A stretch of DNA of 64,000 nt from Pseudomonas gingeri (GTDB lineage: Bacteria; Pseudomonadota; Gammaproteobacteria; Pseudomonadales; Pseudomonadaceae): contig NZ_JACAQA010000018.1 of assembly GCF_013385425.1 (NCBI RefSeq), forward strand, positions 309,633-373,632, written 5' to 3'. The position numbers were made by a program, and so were the translations under genes. Under the pieces are notes generated by a model that was not told the DNA's origin, did not search any database, and was given only the letters and a program-made list of their open reading frames with translations. Below, piece by piece: positions 9,355 through 18,002 of the stretch. Each line of letters opens with the position of its first letter. Positions within the stretch are counted from its first letter, which is position 1.

Positions 9355-10742
9355 TGCCCTTGGCGCTGCCCATCGCCCTGTTGTTCGGATTGCTGTTCGG
9401 CATCCTCGCCTGGCTGCTGCCGCCGTTCAAGGTGGCGGTCGTGCTGGTCGCCATCGGTGGCGTGGTGACCATCATCCGCCACCCGCTCTGGGGCCTGCTG
9501 CTGTTCAGCGTGCTCGCCACCTTCCTGCCCTACTCGACGATCCAGATCGGCCTGCGCACCACGGTGTCCGAGGCCCTGATCCTGCTGGTCTGGGGCAGCG
9601 TGCTGGTACAAAGCCTGTTCAACAACCTGCCGCAAAAAAAGCCCCTGCTGCGCACCGAGCGCTGGCTGGTGGCCTTGATGTTGTTCAGTGCCTTTCCGTT
9701 TATCGTCGGCCAGTTGACGATCAACGCCGAAGGTAACGGCCTGGTGAACTGGATCCGCTGGCTGCTCAACCTGTCGGTGCTGTTCCTGGTGCCCCGCCTG
9801 CTCGATCAGCAAAAGGCTCGCGATCAGGTGGTCACCGGCCTGCTGCTCGGGACCCTGTTGCTGTTGCTGCTGTCGATCCCGGTGTTCCTCAAGAACGGCA
9901 GCGCCACCGGCATGACTCCGATCCTGGCCGCACTCGGCTATGGCAGCATCGAGGTGCTGGGGGACAGCCTGTCGGCACTGTCCAATCGCATGGGCTCGCC
10001 CTGGATGCACCCCAACGCCCTGGGTGGCGCCATGACCCTGCTGCTGCCATTGGCGTTCTGCTACGGGCTGGCCCGCCAAGGCTGGAGGCGCACGCTGGGC
10101 CTGGCGGTGGCAAGCCTGGGCGTGATCGGCCTGCTGCTCTCGGGCTCACGCGGGGCGCTGGTCAGCCTGCTGATCGTCCTGTTCTGGATGGCCCGCAAAC
10201 GCGTGCCCTACGCCGGTCAGGTGATCCTCGCCGGCCTGGTGTTCGGCAGCCTGCTGCTGATGTTCTACCCGCCGTTGCAGGACCGTCTGCTGGGGCTCTT
10301 TTCCAGCAACGACGCCAGTACCAATGTGCGTTTCGACGAATACTCACACTTCCCCAACGCCATGGCCATGTTCCCCTTCGGCATCGGCTTCAAGGTCGAG
10401 CCGCCCGTGCCCGGCACCGGCCTGTGGGGTATCTCCAACCTGTGGCTGAACTTCATCTACAAACTCGGCGTGCCGGGTCTGGTCCTGTTTGCCGCGGTGA
10501 TCTGGAGTTGGTGGAGCGACACCCGCTCTTCCCTGGCCGCCTTCCAGTTGAATGAAGACAACGCCATCTGGCTCGGCACTACCTGCGGCTTGATGGCGGC
10601 GCTGCTCAGCGGCTTCTTCGACCACTATTTCAGCTTTACCAATGTGCTGATCGCCCTGTTCTGGCTGATGCTGGGCCTGAACCTGCACGAAACACGGCGT
10701 CTCAAGCTCAAGGCCACCCCTCTGCCAGGAATCCACCCATGA
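9354..10742 (+). CDS. pslJ: O-antigen ligase/polymerase-like membrane protein PslJ
   Basis: 462 residues with about 10-12 hydrophobic segments spread over the whole length, beginning MPLALPIALLFGLLFGILAW. It has the Wzy_C/O-antigen ligase region around GSRGALVSLLIVLFWM and a polar periplasmic loop with DEYSHFPNAMAMFPFGIG. It is expected to polymerise repeat units in the periplasm with PslE. The ATG overlaps the pslI stop, and its own stop overlaps the next gene as ATGA. Confidence 0.88.
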   Translation: MPLALPIALLFGLLFGILAWLLPPFKVAVVLVAIGGVVTIIRHPLWGLLLFSVLATFLPYSTIQIGLRTTVSEALILLVWGSVLVQSLFNNLPQKKPLLRTERWLVALMLFSAFPFIVGQLTINAEGNGLVNWIRWLLNLSVLFLVPRLLDQQKARDQVVTGLLLGTLLLLLLSIPVFLKNGSATGMTPILAALGYGSIEVLGDSLSALSNRMGSPWMHPNALGGAMTLLLPLAFCYGLARQGWRRTLGLAVASLGVIGLLLSGSRGALVSLLIVLFWMARKRVPYAGQVILAGLVFGSLLLMFYPPLQDRLLGLFSSNDASTNVRFDEYSHFPNAMAMFPFGIGFKVEPPVPGTGLWGISNLWLNFIYKLGVPGLVLFAAVIWSWWSDTRSSLAAFQLNEDNAIWLGTTCGLMAALLSGFFDHYFSFTNVLIALFWLMLGLNLHETRRLKLKATPLPGIHP

Positions 10743-11560
10743 AACACCGCATATTCCACTCGTTGAACCTGAGGCAGGCACTGCCCGAATACGCCGAGAA
10801 GATGGGCGTAGGGCTGGAGGAACTGGAAAGCAGCTACCAGTGGATGCTGGAAAACGACGTGTGTTTCGAACAGCCGCTCAAGGGCAATATGCTGTGTTTC
10901 ATCAGCTACCTGAACATCGAATCGCGAATCGAGCCGCCCCTGGCCCGGCGGTTCTATGCCTTGCTCGGCCGCGAGGTCAAGGGCGAGCTGATCCCGTTGT
11001 ACGGGATCAACTGGCCGACCCTGCGCGATCGCATGCTGCGCGGCTGGGAACTGGCCTACAACATACTCATCTGCAAGATTCCCAGCCATACGCTGAGGCT
11101 GCTCTGGTTGCGCGCGGGCGGGGCGAAGATCGGCAAGGGCTCGACGGTCTGGCGCAACACCGAGGTGCTGGGGGTGAACAACCTGCGCATCGGCAACGAC
11201 AGCACCGTCGGCTGGCATTGCCAACTGGATGCCCGTGGCGGCCTGATCATTGGCGACCATGTGACCATCGCCTCCCACGTGCTGATCATTGCCGGCGGCC
11301 ATGACATCCAGGCCCCGGAGTTCTGGGCGGTCGGCGGGCCGATCTATATCCGCGACTATGCCTGGATTGCCAGTCGCGCCCTGCTCTCGTTCGGTGCCGA
11401 TATCGGCGAAGGCGCGGTGGTCGGTGGCCAGTGCGTGGTCTCCAAGCCGGTTCCGGCCTACGCCATCGTCGGCGGGCCGGACGCGGCGATCAAGGGCGAA
11501 CGTTGCCGCGGCCTGAACTACAAGGTGGGCGGCAAAGGCCTGTTCACTTTGTTCCATTGA
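10739..11560 (+). CDS. Hexapeptide-repeat acyltransferase (WcaF-like), in the psl operon
   Basis: 273 residues. An N-terminal 110-residue part without a recognised motif (MKHRIFHSLNLRQALPEYAE onward) is followed by a left-handed beta-helix with hexapeptide repeats (AKIGKGSTVW, LRIGNDSTVGW, LIIGDHVTIAS, ADIGEGAVVGG). His and Gly-rich IIAGGHDIQ is the usual catalytic region of the LbH acetyltransferases. It probably acetylates the polysaccharide. P. aeruginosa has the unrelated membrane acyltransferase PslL near the end of its operon; this soluble enzyme may fill that role. Translationally coupled to pslJ (ATGA). Confidence 0.82.
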   Translation: MKHRIFHSLNLRQALPEYAEKMGVGLEELESSYQWMLENDVCFEQPLKGNMLCFISYLNIESRIEPPLARRFYALLGREVKGELIPLYGINWPTLRDRMLRGWELAYNILICKIPSHTLRLLWLRAGGAKIGKGSTVWRNTEVLGVNNLRIGNDSTVGWHCQLDARGGLIIGDHVTIASHVLIIAGGHDIQAPEFWAVGGPIYIRDYAWIASRALLSFGADIGEGAVVGGQCVVSKPVPAYAIVGGPDAAIKGERCRGLNYKVGGKGLFTLFH

Positions 11561-11569
11561 GCCGCGGGC

Positions 11570-13000
11570 ATGCCTGACTCGAAACTGCTCGGTTCCACCC
11601 TGTGGCTGACCCTGGCGACCCTCACCGGCCTCGTCGCCGGGTTCGCCCGCGAGTGGCTGCTGGTCGCCGCCTGGGGCGCCGGCGGGCGCAGCGACAGTTT
11701 CCTGGTGGCGCTGTTCCTGCCCGAAGCCTTGCGCATGGCCCTGGCGGCCGGTCTGCTCAGCGCGGCGGCGCTACCGCTCTACCAACAACGCACCGCCACC
11801 GAACAAACCGCCTGGCTCGGCGCGATGGCCCCCCGGCTGCTGCTCTGCGGCCTGCTGCTGGCGCTGGTGCTGGGCGTCGGCTCACCATTATGGGTTCGGC
11901 TGATCGGACCGGGACTCGACAGCGACGGCTACGCACTGGCCGGGGCCAGTCTGCATTGGCTGGCCTGGTGCGCCCCCGGGTTTATCCTGCATGCCTTGTT
12001 CTGCGTGCCCTTGCAGGCTCGTTCACGCTTTGTCCTGGCCGGACTCGGCTCGCTGCTGTTCAACCTGCCGCCGGTGTTGTACCTGGCCTTCCTGCGCCAG
12101 GCCGCCACTCCGACCGGCCTGGCCAGTGCTTGCGTACTGGGCAGCCTGCTGATGCCGACGCTGCTGTTGCCGGCCTTGTACCGCGGCGGCTGGAAACCCT
12201 GGCAACTTGGCCACGCACCCGGCGCCGTCAAAGAACTGCTGCAACGCATCGGCCCGCTGCTCAGCAGCAACCTCGCCAGCCAGGGCCTGGCCCTGCTCGA
12301 ACGCATGGTCGCGTCGTTGCTCGGCGAAGGCGCCGTGACCTGGATCAACCTGGCGCGCAAACTGATCAACCTGCCGCTGATCGCCCTGATGAGCCTGAAC
12401 CAGGTGCTGCTCGGCCTGATGAGCGGCAGCCAGGGCAGCGAACGCCTGGACCTGCTGCGCAAGGGCCTGGCCAGCGCCAGCCTGCTGACCCTGCCCGCCG
12501 TGGTCGGGCTGATCGGTGCCGCCGGGGCCCTGGTCAGTCTGCTGCTGCCCCACCAGGCCGCCGACAGCCCGCTGCCGGAACTGCTGGCCTGGTTCTCGAT
12601 CCCCCTGGTCTTCGGTGCCTGGAACGCCCTGCTCGCCCGCTACGCCTACGCCGCCGGCGACACCCGCCTGCCACTCACCTGCGAACTGACCAGCAGCCTG
12701 CTCAATGCCCTGCTGCTGGCGGTACTGCCGTATTTCCTCGGATTGATCGGCATCGCCCTGGCCGCCATCTGCGGGGTGATACTCACCGGCCTGCTGCTGA
12801 TCCGCCGCCAACAGTTGCAAACCTTGGTACCGTGGCGCAGCCACGCCTTGCTGGGGTTGGCAGTGATGGTCGTGGCCGCGCGAGTCCTGCATCCGCTGCA
12901 CGGCATCTGGCTGCAACTGGGCCTGAGCAGCCTGTGCAGCCTGATCCTGCTGATTGCCCTGGCGGCGTGGTTGCGCCCCTGGCGCGCCCTGCCCGGCTGA
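11570..13000 (+). CDS. pslK: MurJ/MviN-like flippase PslK
   Basis: 476 residues, nearly all hydrophobic, with about 12-14 predicted membrane segments and the family entry LTLATLTGLVAGFAREWLL. Residues GGRSDSFLVALFLPEALR and the inner AWNALLARYAYAAGDTRLP are typical of the MurJ/MviN branch of the MOP exporter superfamily. It should flip lipid-linked repeat units to the periplasm. It starts 9 bases after the acyltransferase and ends 16 bases before the glycosyltransferase that follows. Confidence 0.87.
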   Translation: MPDSKLLGSTLWLTLATLTGLVAGFAREWLLVAAWGAGGRSDSFLVALFLPEALRMALAAGLLSAAALPLYQQRTATEQTAWLGAMAPRLLLCGLLLALVLGVGSPLWVRLIGPGLDSDGYALAGASLHWLAWCAPGFILHALFCVPLQARSRFVLAGLGSLLFNLPPVLYLAFLRQAATPTGLASACVLGSLLMPTLLLPALYRGGWKPWQLGHAPGAVKELLQRIGPLLSSNLASQGLALLERMVASLLGEGAVTWINLARKLINLPLIALMSLNQVLLGLMSGSQGSERLDLLRKGLASASLLTLPAVVGLIGAAGALVSLLLPHQAADSPLPELLAWFSIPLVFGAWNALLARYAYAAGDTRLPLTCELTSSLLNALLLAVLPYFLGLIGIALAAICGVILTGLLLIRRQQLQTLVPWRSHALLGLAVMVVAARVLHPLHGIWLQLGLSSLCSLILLIALAAWLRPWRALPG

Positions 13001-13016
13001 ACCTGGAGACCGAACA

Positions 13017-13943
13017 ATGTCGACCCCTCAAGTGGCCGTAGTGATTCCGACCTACAACGGACGCCGCGACCTGGAACGCCTGCTCGACTCCCTGGCGCTC
13101 CAGACCGCGACCTTCGACACCCTGATTGTCGACTCCAGCTCCAGCGATGGCACCTTCGAGCTGGCCTGCGCGCGCTGCCCACGGGTGCAACGCATCGACA
13201 GCAAGGACTTCAACCATGGTGGCACCCGCCAATGGATGGTCGAACACAACCCCGGCTACGAGCTCTACGTGTTCATGACCCAGGATGCCTACCTGGACGA
13301 TCCCGACGGCATTGCCAATATCGTCCGGCCGTTTGCCGACGAGCAGGTCGGCGCCGTCTGCGGCCGGCAACTGCCGCACCTGGATGCCACCCCCCTGGCC
13401 GAGCACGCCAGGTTGTTCAACTACCCGCCGGACTCCCAGGTCAAGAGCCTGGCCGACGCCCCCCGGCTGGGCATCAAGACCGCCTTCATCTCCAATTCCT
13501 TTTCCGCCTATCGGCGCCAGGCACTGATGCAGGTCGGCGGCTTCCCGCAGCATGTGATCCTGTCGGAAGACATGTACGTCGCCGCGAAAATGCTCCAGGC
13601 CGGCTGGAAGGTCGCCTACGAAGGCAGCGCCCGTTGCCGGCATTCCCATAACTACAGCCTCGGTGAAGAGTTCCGACGCTACTTCGATATCGGCGTCTTT
13701 CACGCCCGCGAGCCGTGGATCCGCCAGCAGTTCGGCGGGGCCGGCGGCGAGGGCCTGCGCTACGTGATCTCGGAGCTGAAGTTCCTCGGCCCCGCCCGTT
13801 GCCTGGCCTGGCCCGGCTCACTGTGGCGCAATGCGGTGAAACTGCTCGCCTACAAACTGAGCCAGCAAGAGCGGCATCTGCCCAGGCGGCTGAAAAAGAA
13901 CCTGGGCATGTACAAGCGCTACTGGGACAGCCCGCACGCCTGA
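13017..13943 (+). CDS. pslC: Family 2 glycosyltransferase, PslC-like
   Basis: 308 residues from ATG 13017, preceded by GGAG nine bases upstream. GT-A features: VVIPTYNGRRDLERLLDSL at the N terminus, DSSSSDGTFELA for nucleotide binding, the acidic MTQDAYLDD in the DxD position, and SEDMYVAAKMLQAGWKVAYE (ED acid motif). It resembles rhamnosyl/mannosyl-type GT2 enzymes. In P. aeruginosa pslC lies between pslB and pslD; here that slot is empty and this is the only GT2 in the cluster, so a displaced PslC is my inference. The symbol is by context. Confidence 0.72.
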   Translation: MSTPQVAVVIPTYNGRRDLERLLDSLALQTATFDTLIVDSSSSDGTFELACARCPRVQRIDSKDFNHGGTRQWMVEHNPGYELYVFMTQDAYLDDPDGIANIVRPFADEQVGAVCGRQLPHLDATPLAEHARLFNYPPDSQVKSLADAPRLGIKTAFISNSFSAYRRQALMQVGGFPQHVILSEDMYVAAKMLQAGWKVAYEGSARCRHSHNYSLGEEFRRYFDIGVFHAREPWIRQQFGGAGGEGLRYVISELKFLGPARCLAWPGSLWRNAVKLLAYKLSQQERHLPRRLKKNLGMYKRYWDSPHA

Positions 13944-14232
13944 TTTGGCAGACCTTCAAACGATGAGGATTTTTCCGATAACCATCAGCGAACAACCCCA
14001 ATTGACCCAGAGACGAAATAAGGCGAACTTCTTCAAGCTCTTTTTATCGAGCGAATAACACTCTGGACCTGAACCATCGAGGAAGCATATTCACATGGAA
14101 GTCGAGCTACAGCACTGCGCGGCACCGCACTTGAGCGCCGCGGCCCACGAGCCGGGCCATCACGACGCCAAACCGCAACGCCCGCCCCGCCATGACAAGG
14201 CCAAGACGATCCGTACCCCTGGAGGCGATGCT

Positions 14233-14427
14233 ATGGAACCCCGAATCACAGAGCTGGAAACCCGCTTCGAATACATCCACCGTGACCTCAATGAGGTGCG
14301 CAACGATGTGAAATCCATCAAGGGCCGACTCACCTACATAGCCGGCGCCGCGGCGGTCATCGGCGCGCCCCTGGTCTGGATTGCCAACAATCGCATGGAC
14401 CAGATCCTGCTGCTGCTGACCTCCTGA
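14233..14427 (+). CDS. Small membrane protein with amphipathic helix
   Basis: 64 residues from ATG 14233. GGAGG at 14221-14225 gives ideal spacing, which is why I prefer it over the in-frame ATG at 14095. Residues 1-32 form a charged amphipathic helix (TELETRFEYIHRDLNEVRND), probably a coiled coil, followed by a membrane segment at 34-50 (YIAGAAAVIGAPLVWIA). The arrangement is like XhlA-type or phage-derived small proteins, but I cannot name a family. It stands alone, 289 bases after the psl cluster and convergent with recR. Confidence 0.6.
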   Translation: MEPRITELETRFEYIHRDLNEVRNDVKSIKGRLTYIAGAAAVIGAPLVWIANNRMDQILLLLTS

Positions 14428-14518
14428 CCTCCTGACCTCACCCGTTACCCGCGTCGCGCCGCCGGGGCGCGCCCGGGAACCTCGCGACCTCAAAGGTTGC
14501 GGCCAGCGCCGGGCGGGC

Positions 14519-15121
14519 TTACAGCGAAATCGGCTTACGTCCGGCAAACGAATGCGCCAGGGTTCCGCCGTCCACCAGTTCCAGTTCCCCACCCAGTGGC
14601 ACGCCATGGGCGATACGCGAGGTGATCAGGCCTTTATTGGCCAACAGTTGGGCGATGTAATGAGCCGTGGCTTCGCCTTCAACCGTCGGGTTGGTGGCGA
14701 GGATGATCTCGGTAAAACTGCCCTGCTCTTCGATGCGCGCCAGCAGTTGCGGGATACCGATCGCTTCCGGACCGAGGCCATCGAGGGGCGACAGATGTCC
14801 CTTGAGCACGAAATAACGGCCACGGTAGCCCGTCTGCTCCACGGCATAGACGTCCATCGGGCCTTCGACCACGCACAGCAAGCTGTCATCACGCCGAGGG
14901 TCGGCGCACTGTGGGCAGAGGTCGTCTTCGGTGAGCGTGCGGCACTGGCGACAGTGGCCGACGCCTTCCATGGCCTGGCCCAGGGCCTGGGCCAGGCGCG
15001 AGCCGCCACTGCGATCACGTTCGAGCAGTTGCAGGGCCATGCGTTGGGCGGTTTTCTGGCCGACGCCGGGGAGTACCCGCAAGGCATCGATCAGTTGGCG
15101 AATCAGGGGGCTGAAGCTCAT
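14519..15121 (-). CDS. recR: Recombination mediator RecR
   Basis: 200 residues from the ATG at 15121 (MSFSPLIRQLIDALRVLPGV); a longer frame reaches 15199 but adds residues foreign to the family. The domains in order are a helix-hairpin-helix (LPGVGQKTAQRMALQLLE), a four-cysteine zinc finger (CRQC ... CPQC), a Toprim domain with VVEGPMDVYAVEQTG, and a Walker-like end with ATNPTVEGEATA. RecR works with RecF and RecO to load RecA on gapped DNA. It is the last gene of dnaX-ybaB-recR, 205 bases after ybaB with a REP pair in between. Confidence 0.96.
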   Translation of the reverse strand: MSFSPLIRQLIDALRVLPGVGQKTAQRMALQLLERDRSGGSRLAQALGQAMEGVGHCRQCRTLTEDDLCPQCADPRRDDSLLCVVEGPMDVYAVEQTGYRGRYFVLKGHLSPLDGLGPEAIGIPQLLARIEEQGSFTEIILATNPTVEGEATAHYIAQLLANKGLITSRIAHGVPLGGELELVDGGTLAHSFAGRKPISL

Positions 15122-15203
15122 GGCAAAGGGTCCGACAGAACACGAGACGCGGTTTATAGCCGCGCCTCCAGCCAGCGTCCGGGGATCACGCTGGAACACA
15201 ATT

Positions 15204-15310
15204 CCTTGTAGGAGCGAAGCTTGGTCCGGCGTCGTTCCGACGAAGAAGCACTCGGACCGCTAAAAGCTTCGCGGCGGTGCGGCGTCCCGACAAGCCACGC
15301 TCCTACAAGG
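15204..15310. repeat. REP-type inverted pair between ybaB and recR
   Basis: CTTGTAGGAGCGAAGCTT starts the element and a diverged copy in opposite orientation (CGCTCCTACAAGG) ends it. The termini CTTGTAGGAGCG and CGCTCCTACAAG are complementary. This is the extragenic palindrome family of Pseudomonas. It lies within the dnaX-ybaB-recR transcript and may modulate recR expression by mRNA stability or attenuation. Confidence 0.75.
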
Positions 15311-15326
15311 TAAGGCAACTGGCGCC

Positions 15327-15653
15327 TTAGAACGGCATCTTGAAGCCCGGCGGCAGCTGCATGCCGGCGGTCATGCCGGACATCTTGTCCTGGCTGTTGC
15401 TTTCAATCTTGCGCGTCGCATCGTTGAACGCCGCGGCGATCAGGTCTTCCAGCACTTCCAGGTCTTCGTCCTTCAGGCTCGGGTCGATGCTGACGCGCTT
15501 GACGTCATGACGACCGGTCATCACCACGGACACCAGGCCGGCGCCGGATTGACCGGTCACTTCGGCGTTGGCCAGTTCTTCCTGCATCTTGGCCATCTTT
15601 TCCTGCATCTGCTGCGCCTGCTTCATCAGGCCGGCCATGCCACCTTTCATCAT
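15327..15653 (-). CDS. ybaB: YbaB/EbfC nucleoid-associated protein
   Basis: 108 residues from ATG 15653 (MMKGGMAGLMKQAQQMQEKM), preceded on the minus strand by GAGG eight bases before the start. It has the family layout: an N-terminal helix rich in Met/Gln, the beta-strand core VVMTGRHDVKRVSIDPSL, and a C-terminal helix with a Met/Gly/Pro tail. It is a small DNA-binding dimer conserved between dnaX and recR in most bacteria, which is the arrangement here. Confidence 0.95.
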   Translation of the reverse strand: MMKGGMAGLMKQAQQMQEKMAKMQEELANAEVTGQSGAGLVSVVMTGRHDVKRVSIDPSLKDEDLEVLEDLIAAAFNDATRKIESNSQDKMSGMTAGMQLPPGFKMPF

Positions 15654-15718
15654 GGGAATCACCTCAAGAGTTACATGTACAAAGAGATGCAAGGCAAAGG
15701 CCTGGCATCGTTCAGTTA

Positions 15719-17857
15719 TTAGCCCTGGACCACCAGGGCATCGACAGGTTCGATTGTATCGCCACGGATCACCGCACCGAACTGTTGCATCATCTGCCGG
15801 ATAAGCGGGTCGGCATGAATCGACGCCACCGCTTCGTCCTGGCGTTCGTGGCGCCGACGGGAAGCCGCCTGGGCCGGGGTTTCCTGCTCGGGCTTGATCA
15901 GCTCGATGGTCAGCTTCAGCGCACGCCCGTGATACTGGTTCAGGGCGTCATTGAGACGGCGTTGCTGCGTGGCGTTGAACAAGGCGCTATGGGCCGGGTC
16001 CAGGTGCAGCAACCAGTCGTCACCGCTGACCGCCATCAAGGTGCAGTTGGCCGCGATGCTGCCGGTCATGCCAGAAACCGGCAGTTTCGGGAACAATTCC
16101 AGCCACTCCAGCGCCAGGCCGGTGGCCGGGGCCGCCGCGGGTTGCGGCTCGGGCTCCGGGGCCGGATCGGCGGCGTGCTCGCTGGCCAGTTCGTCGAGAT
16201 AGCTGTAGGCCGAATCGATATCCGGCTCGATATAGTCTTCATCCAACGGCGGCTCGTCGTCCAGGTCCGGACCCGGCGTCGCGGCCTCCACCTGGGCGGG
16301 CGTCGGCTCGGGCAGGGTCGCGGCGACCCACTCGGGCGCATCCGGAACCACGCTGTCCGGCGTCGGCAGCGGCATGGCCGCCAGCTCCGGCTGTTCGGCG
16401 ACGGTTTCCAGCACCGGTTCGACAGCAGGCTCCTGCAGTATTTCCTCGGGCTCGACCGGATCGTTCCACGGCAGATCCACGACCTCCACCGCCGGGACAA
16501 CGGGCTCGGCCGGTGGCGGCGCGGCCGCCACGACAGGGGTCACCGGCACGGCTTCGACCGGCGCAGCAACGGGCACCGGTTGCGCGGCAATCGGCGCTGC
16601 CACTTCGGCAGGCGCAGCCGCTACCACCGGCGTCTCGGCAACAGCAGCGACCACGGGTGCCACAGGTGCGGCTGGCGCGGCAACGGCTGCGCCAGCCACA
16701 CTCTGTGCGGAATCAACTGTGGCCTGGCTGATCCCCACTGGCTTTAGCGGCGGTCTCGGCGGCGCCGTACTGTCGGCCGGACGGAACGCCAGCATGCGCA
16801 GCAGCACCATCTCGAAACCGCCTCGCGGGTCTGGCGCCAGCGGCAGGTCGCGCCGGCCGATCAAACCCATCTGGTAATAAAACTGCACATCTTCGGCCGG
16901 CAGGGCCTGGGCCAGCGCCAACACCCGGTCGCGGTCGCCATGGCCATTGTCGACACCCTCCGGCAACGCCTGGGCGATCGCCACGCGGTGCAGCACATTG
17001 AGGATTTCCGACAACACGCCGTTCCAGTCCGGCCCCTGTTCGGCCAGATGCCGCACCGCTTCGAGCAGGGCCTTGGCATCACCGTCGATCAACGCCTGCA
17101 ACACGTCGAAGACCTGGCCATGGTCGAGGGTACCGAGCATCGCCCGCACATCGGCGGCCATGACCTTGCCTTCACCGAAGGCAATGGCCTGGTCGGTCAG
17201 GCTCATGGCATCGCGCATCGAACCGTCGGCGGCGCGTCCCAGCAACCACAGGGCATCCTCTTCGAACGGGACGTTCTCGACCCCGAGCACGTGGGTCAAG
17301 TGCTCGACCACCCGTTCGGGGGTCATGTTCTTCAGGGAGAATTGCAGGCAGCGCGACAAAATCGTTGCCGGAAGTTTCTGCGGGTCCGTGGTCGCCAGGA
17401 TGAACTTGACGTAGGGTGGCGGCTCTTCCAGGGTTTTCAACAGCGCGTTGAAGGAATGGCTGGAGAGCATGTGTACTTCGTCGATCAGGTAGACCTTGAA
17501 GCGCCCGCGGCTCGGGGCGTACTGCACGTTGTCGAGCAGTTCGCGGGTGTCCTCGACCTTGGTCCGGCTCGCGGCGTCGATCTCGATCAGGTCGACGAAG
17601 CGCCCCTCGTCGATCTCCCGGCAGACCGAGCAGGTCCCGCAGGGGGTCGAGGTAATGCCGGTCTCGCAGTTCAGGCACTTGGCAATGATCCGCGCGATGG
17701 TGGTCTTGCCGACACCGCGGGTACCGGTGAACAGGTAGGCGTGGTGCAGCCGCTGGCTGTCCAGGGCATTGATCAGAGCCTTGAGCACATGGGTCTGGCC
17801 GACCATTTCGCGGAACGAGCGCGGACGCCATTTACGTGCAAGAACCTGATAACTCAT
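15719..17857 (-). CDS. dnaX: DNA polymerase III subunits tau/gamma
   Basis: 712 residues. The AAA+ clamp-loader domain (1-about 370) has Walker A GTRGVGKTT near residue 45, a zinc-binding set of cysteines (CLNCETG..TPCGTCSVC), the Walker B YLIDEVHML and the sensor ATTDPQKLP with the SRC finger following. Residues about 380-560 are a low-complexity Ala/Pro/Val/Glu linker, followed by the tau domain V (ALEWLELFPKLPVSGMTGSI) that binds polymerase alpha and the helicase. I saw no obvious E. coli-like A AAA AAG slip site. It starts the dnaX-ybaB-recR operon. Confidence 0.97.
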   Translation of the reverse strand: MSYQVLARKWRPRSFREMVGQTHVLKALINALDSQRLHHAYLFTGTRGVGKTTIARIIAKCLNCETGITSTPCGTCSVCREIDEGRFVDLIEIDAASRTKVEDTRELLDNVQYAPSRGRFKVYLIDEVHMLSSHSFNALLKTLEEPPPYVKFILATTDPQKLPATILSRCLQFSLKNMTPERVVEHLTHVLGVENVPFEEDALWLLGRAADGSMRDAMSLTDQAIAFGEGKVMAADVRAMLGTLDHGQVFDVLQALIDGDAKALLEAVRHLAEQGPDWNGVLSEILNVLHRVAIAQALPEGVDNGHGDRDRVLALAQALPAEDVQFYYQMGLIGRRDLPLAPDPRGGFEMVLLRMLAFRPADSTAPPRPPLKPVGISQATVDSAQSVAGAAVAAPAAPVAPVVAAVAETPVVAAAPAEVAAPIAAQPVPVAAPVEAVPVTPVVAAAPPPAEPVVPAVEVVDLPWNDPVEPEEILQEPAVEPVLETVAEQPELAAMPLPTPDSVVPDAPEWVAATLPEPTPAQVEAATPGPDLDDEPPLDEDYIEPDIDSAYSYLDELASEHAADPAPEPEPQPAAAPATGLALEWLELFPKLPVSGMTGSIAANCTLMAVSGDDWLLHLDPAHSALFNATQQRRLNDALNQYHGRALKLTIELIKPEQETPAQAASRRRHERQDEAVASIHADPLIRQMMQQFGAVIRGDTIEPVDALVVQG

Positions 17858-18002
17858 CGATAACCATCGCGTCGGGGAAGCGGAAGACCGCTAATGCTAG
17901 CGGAGCAGGGGTAAAAATGCATCCGGCATGGGATGCTAATCTGGTTAAGCTGCACTTTGTGCATGGATTGGCGGCCTTGTGATGCTCCCGCCGGAGAGTT
18001 TG

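Noticed and set aside
14095..14427. 110-residue start for the small membrane protein
   Set aside because: The ATG at 14233 has GGAGG at ideal spacing and the upstream part is His/Pro-rich and unlike a protein domain.
15719..17857. Programmed frameshift in dnaX as in E. coli
   Set aside because: No A AAA AAG-type slippery heptamer with a stem-loop was noticed in the linker region; only the full-length reading is supported.
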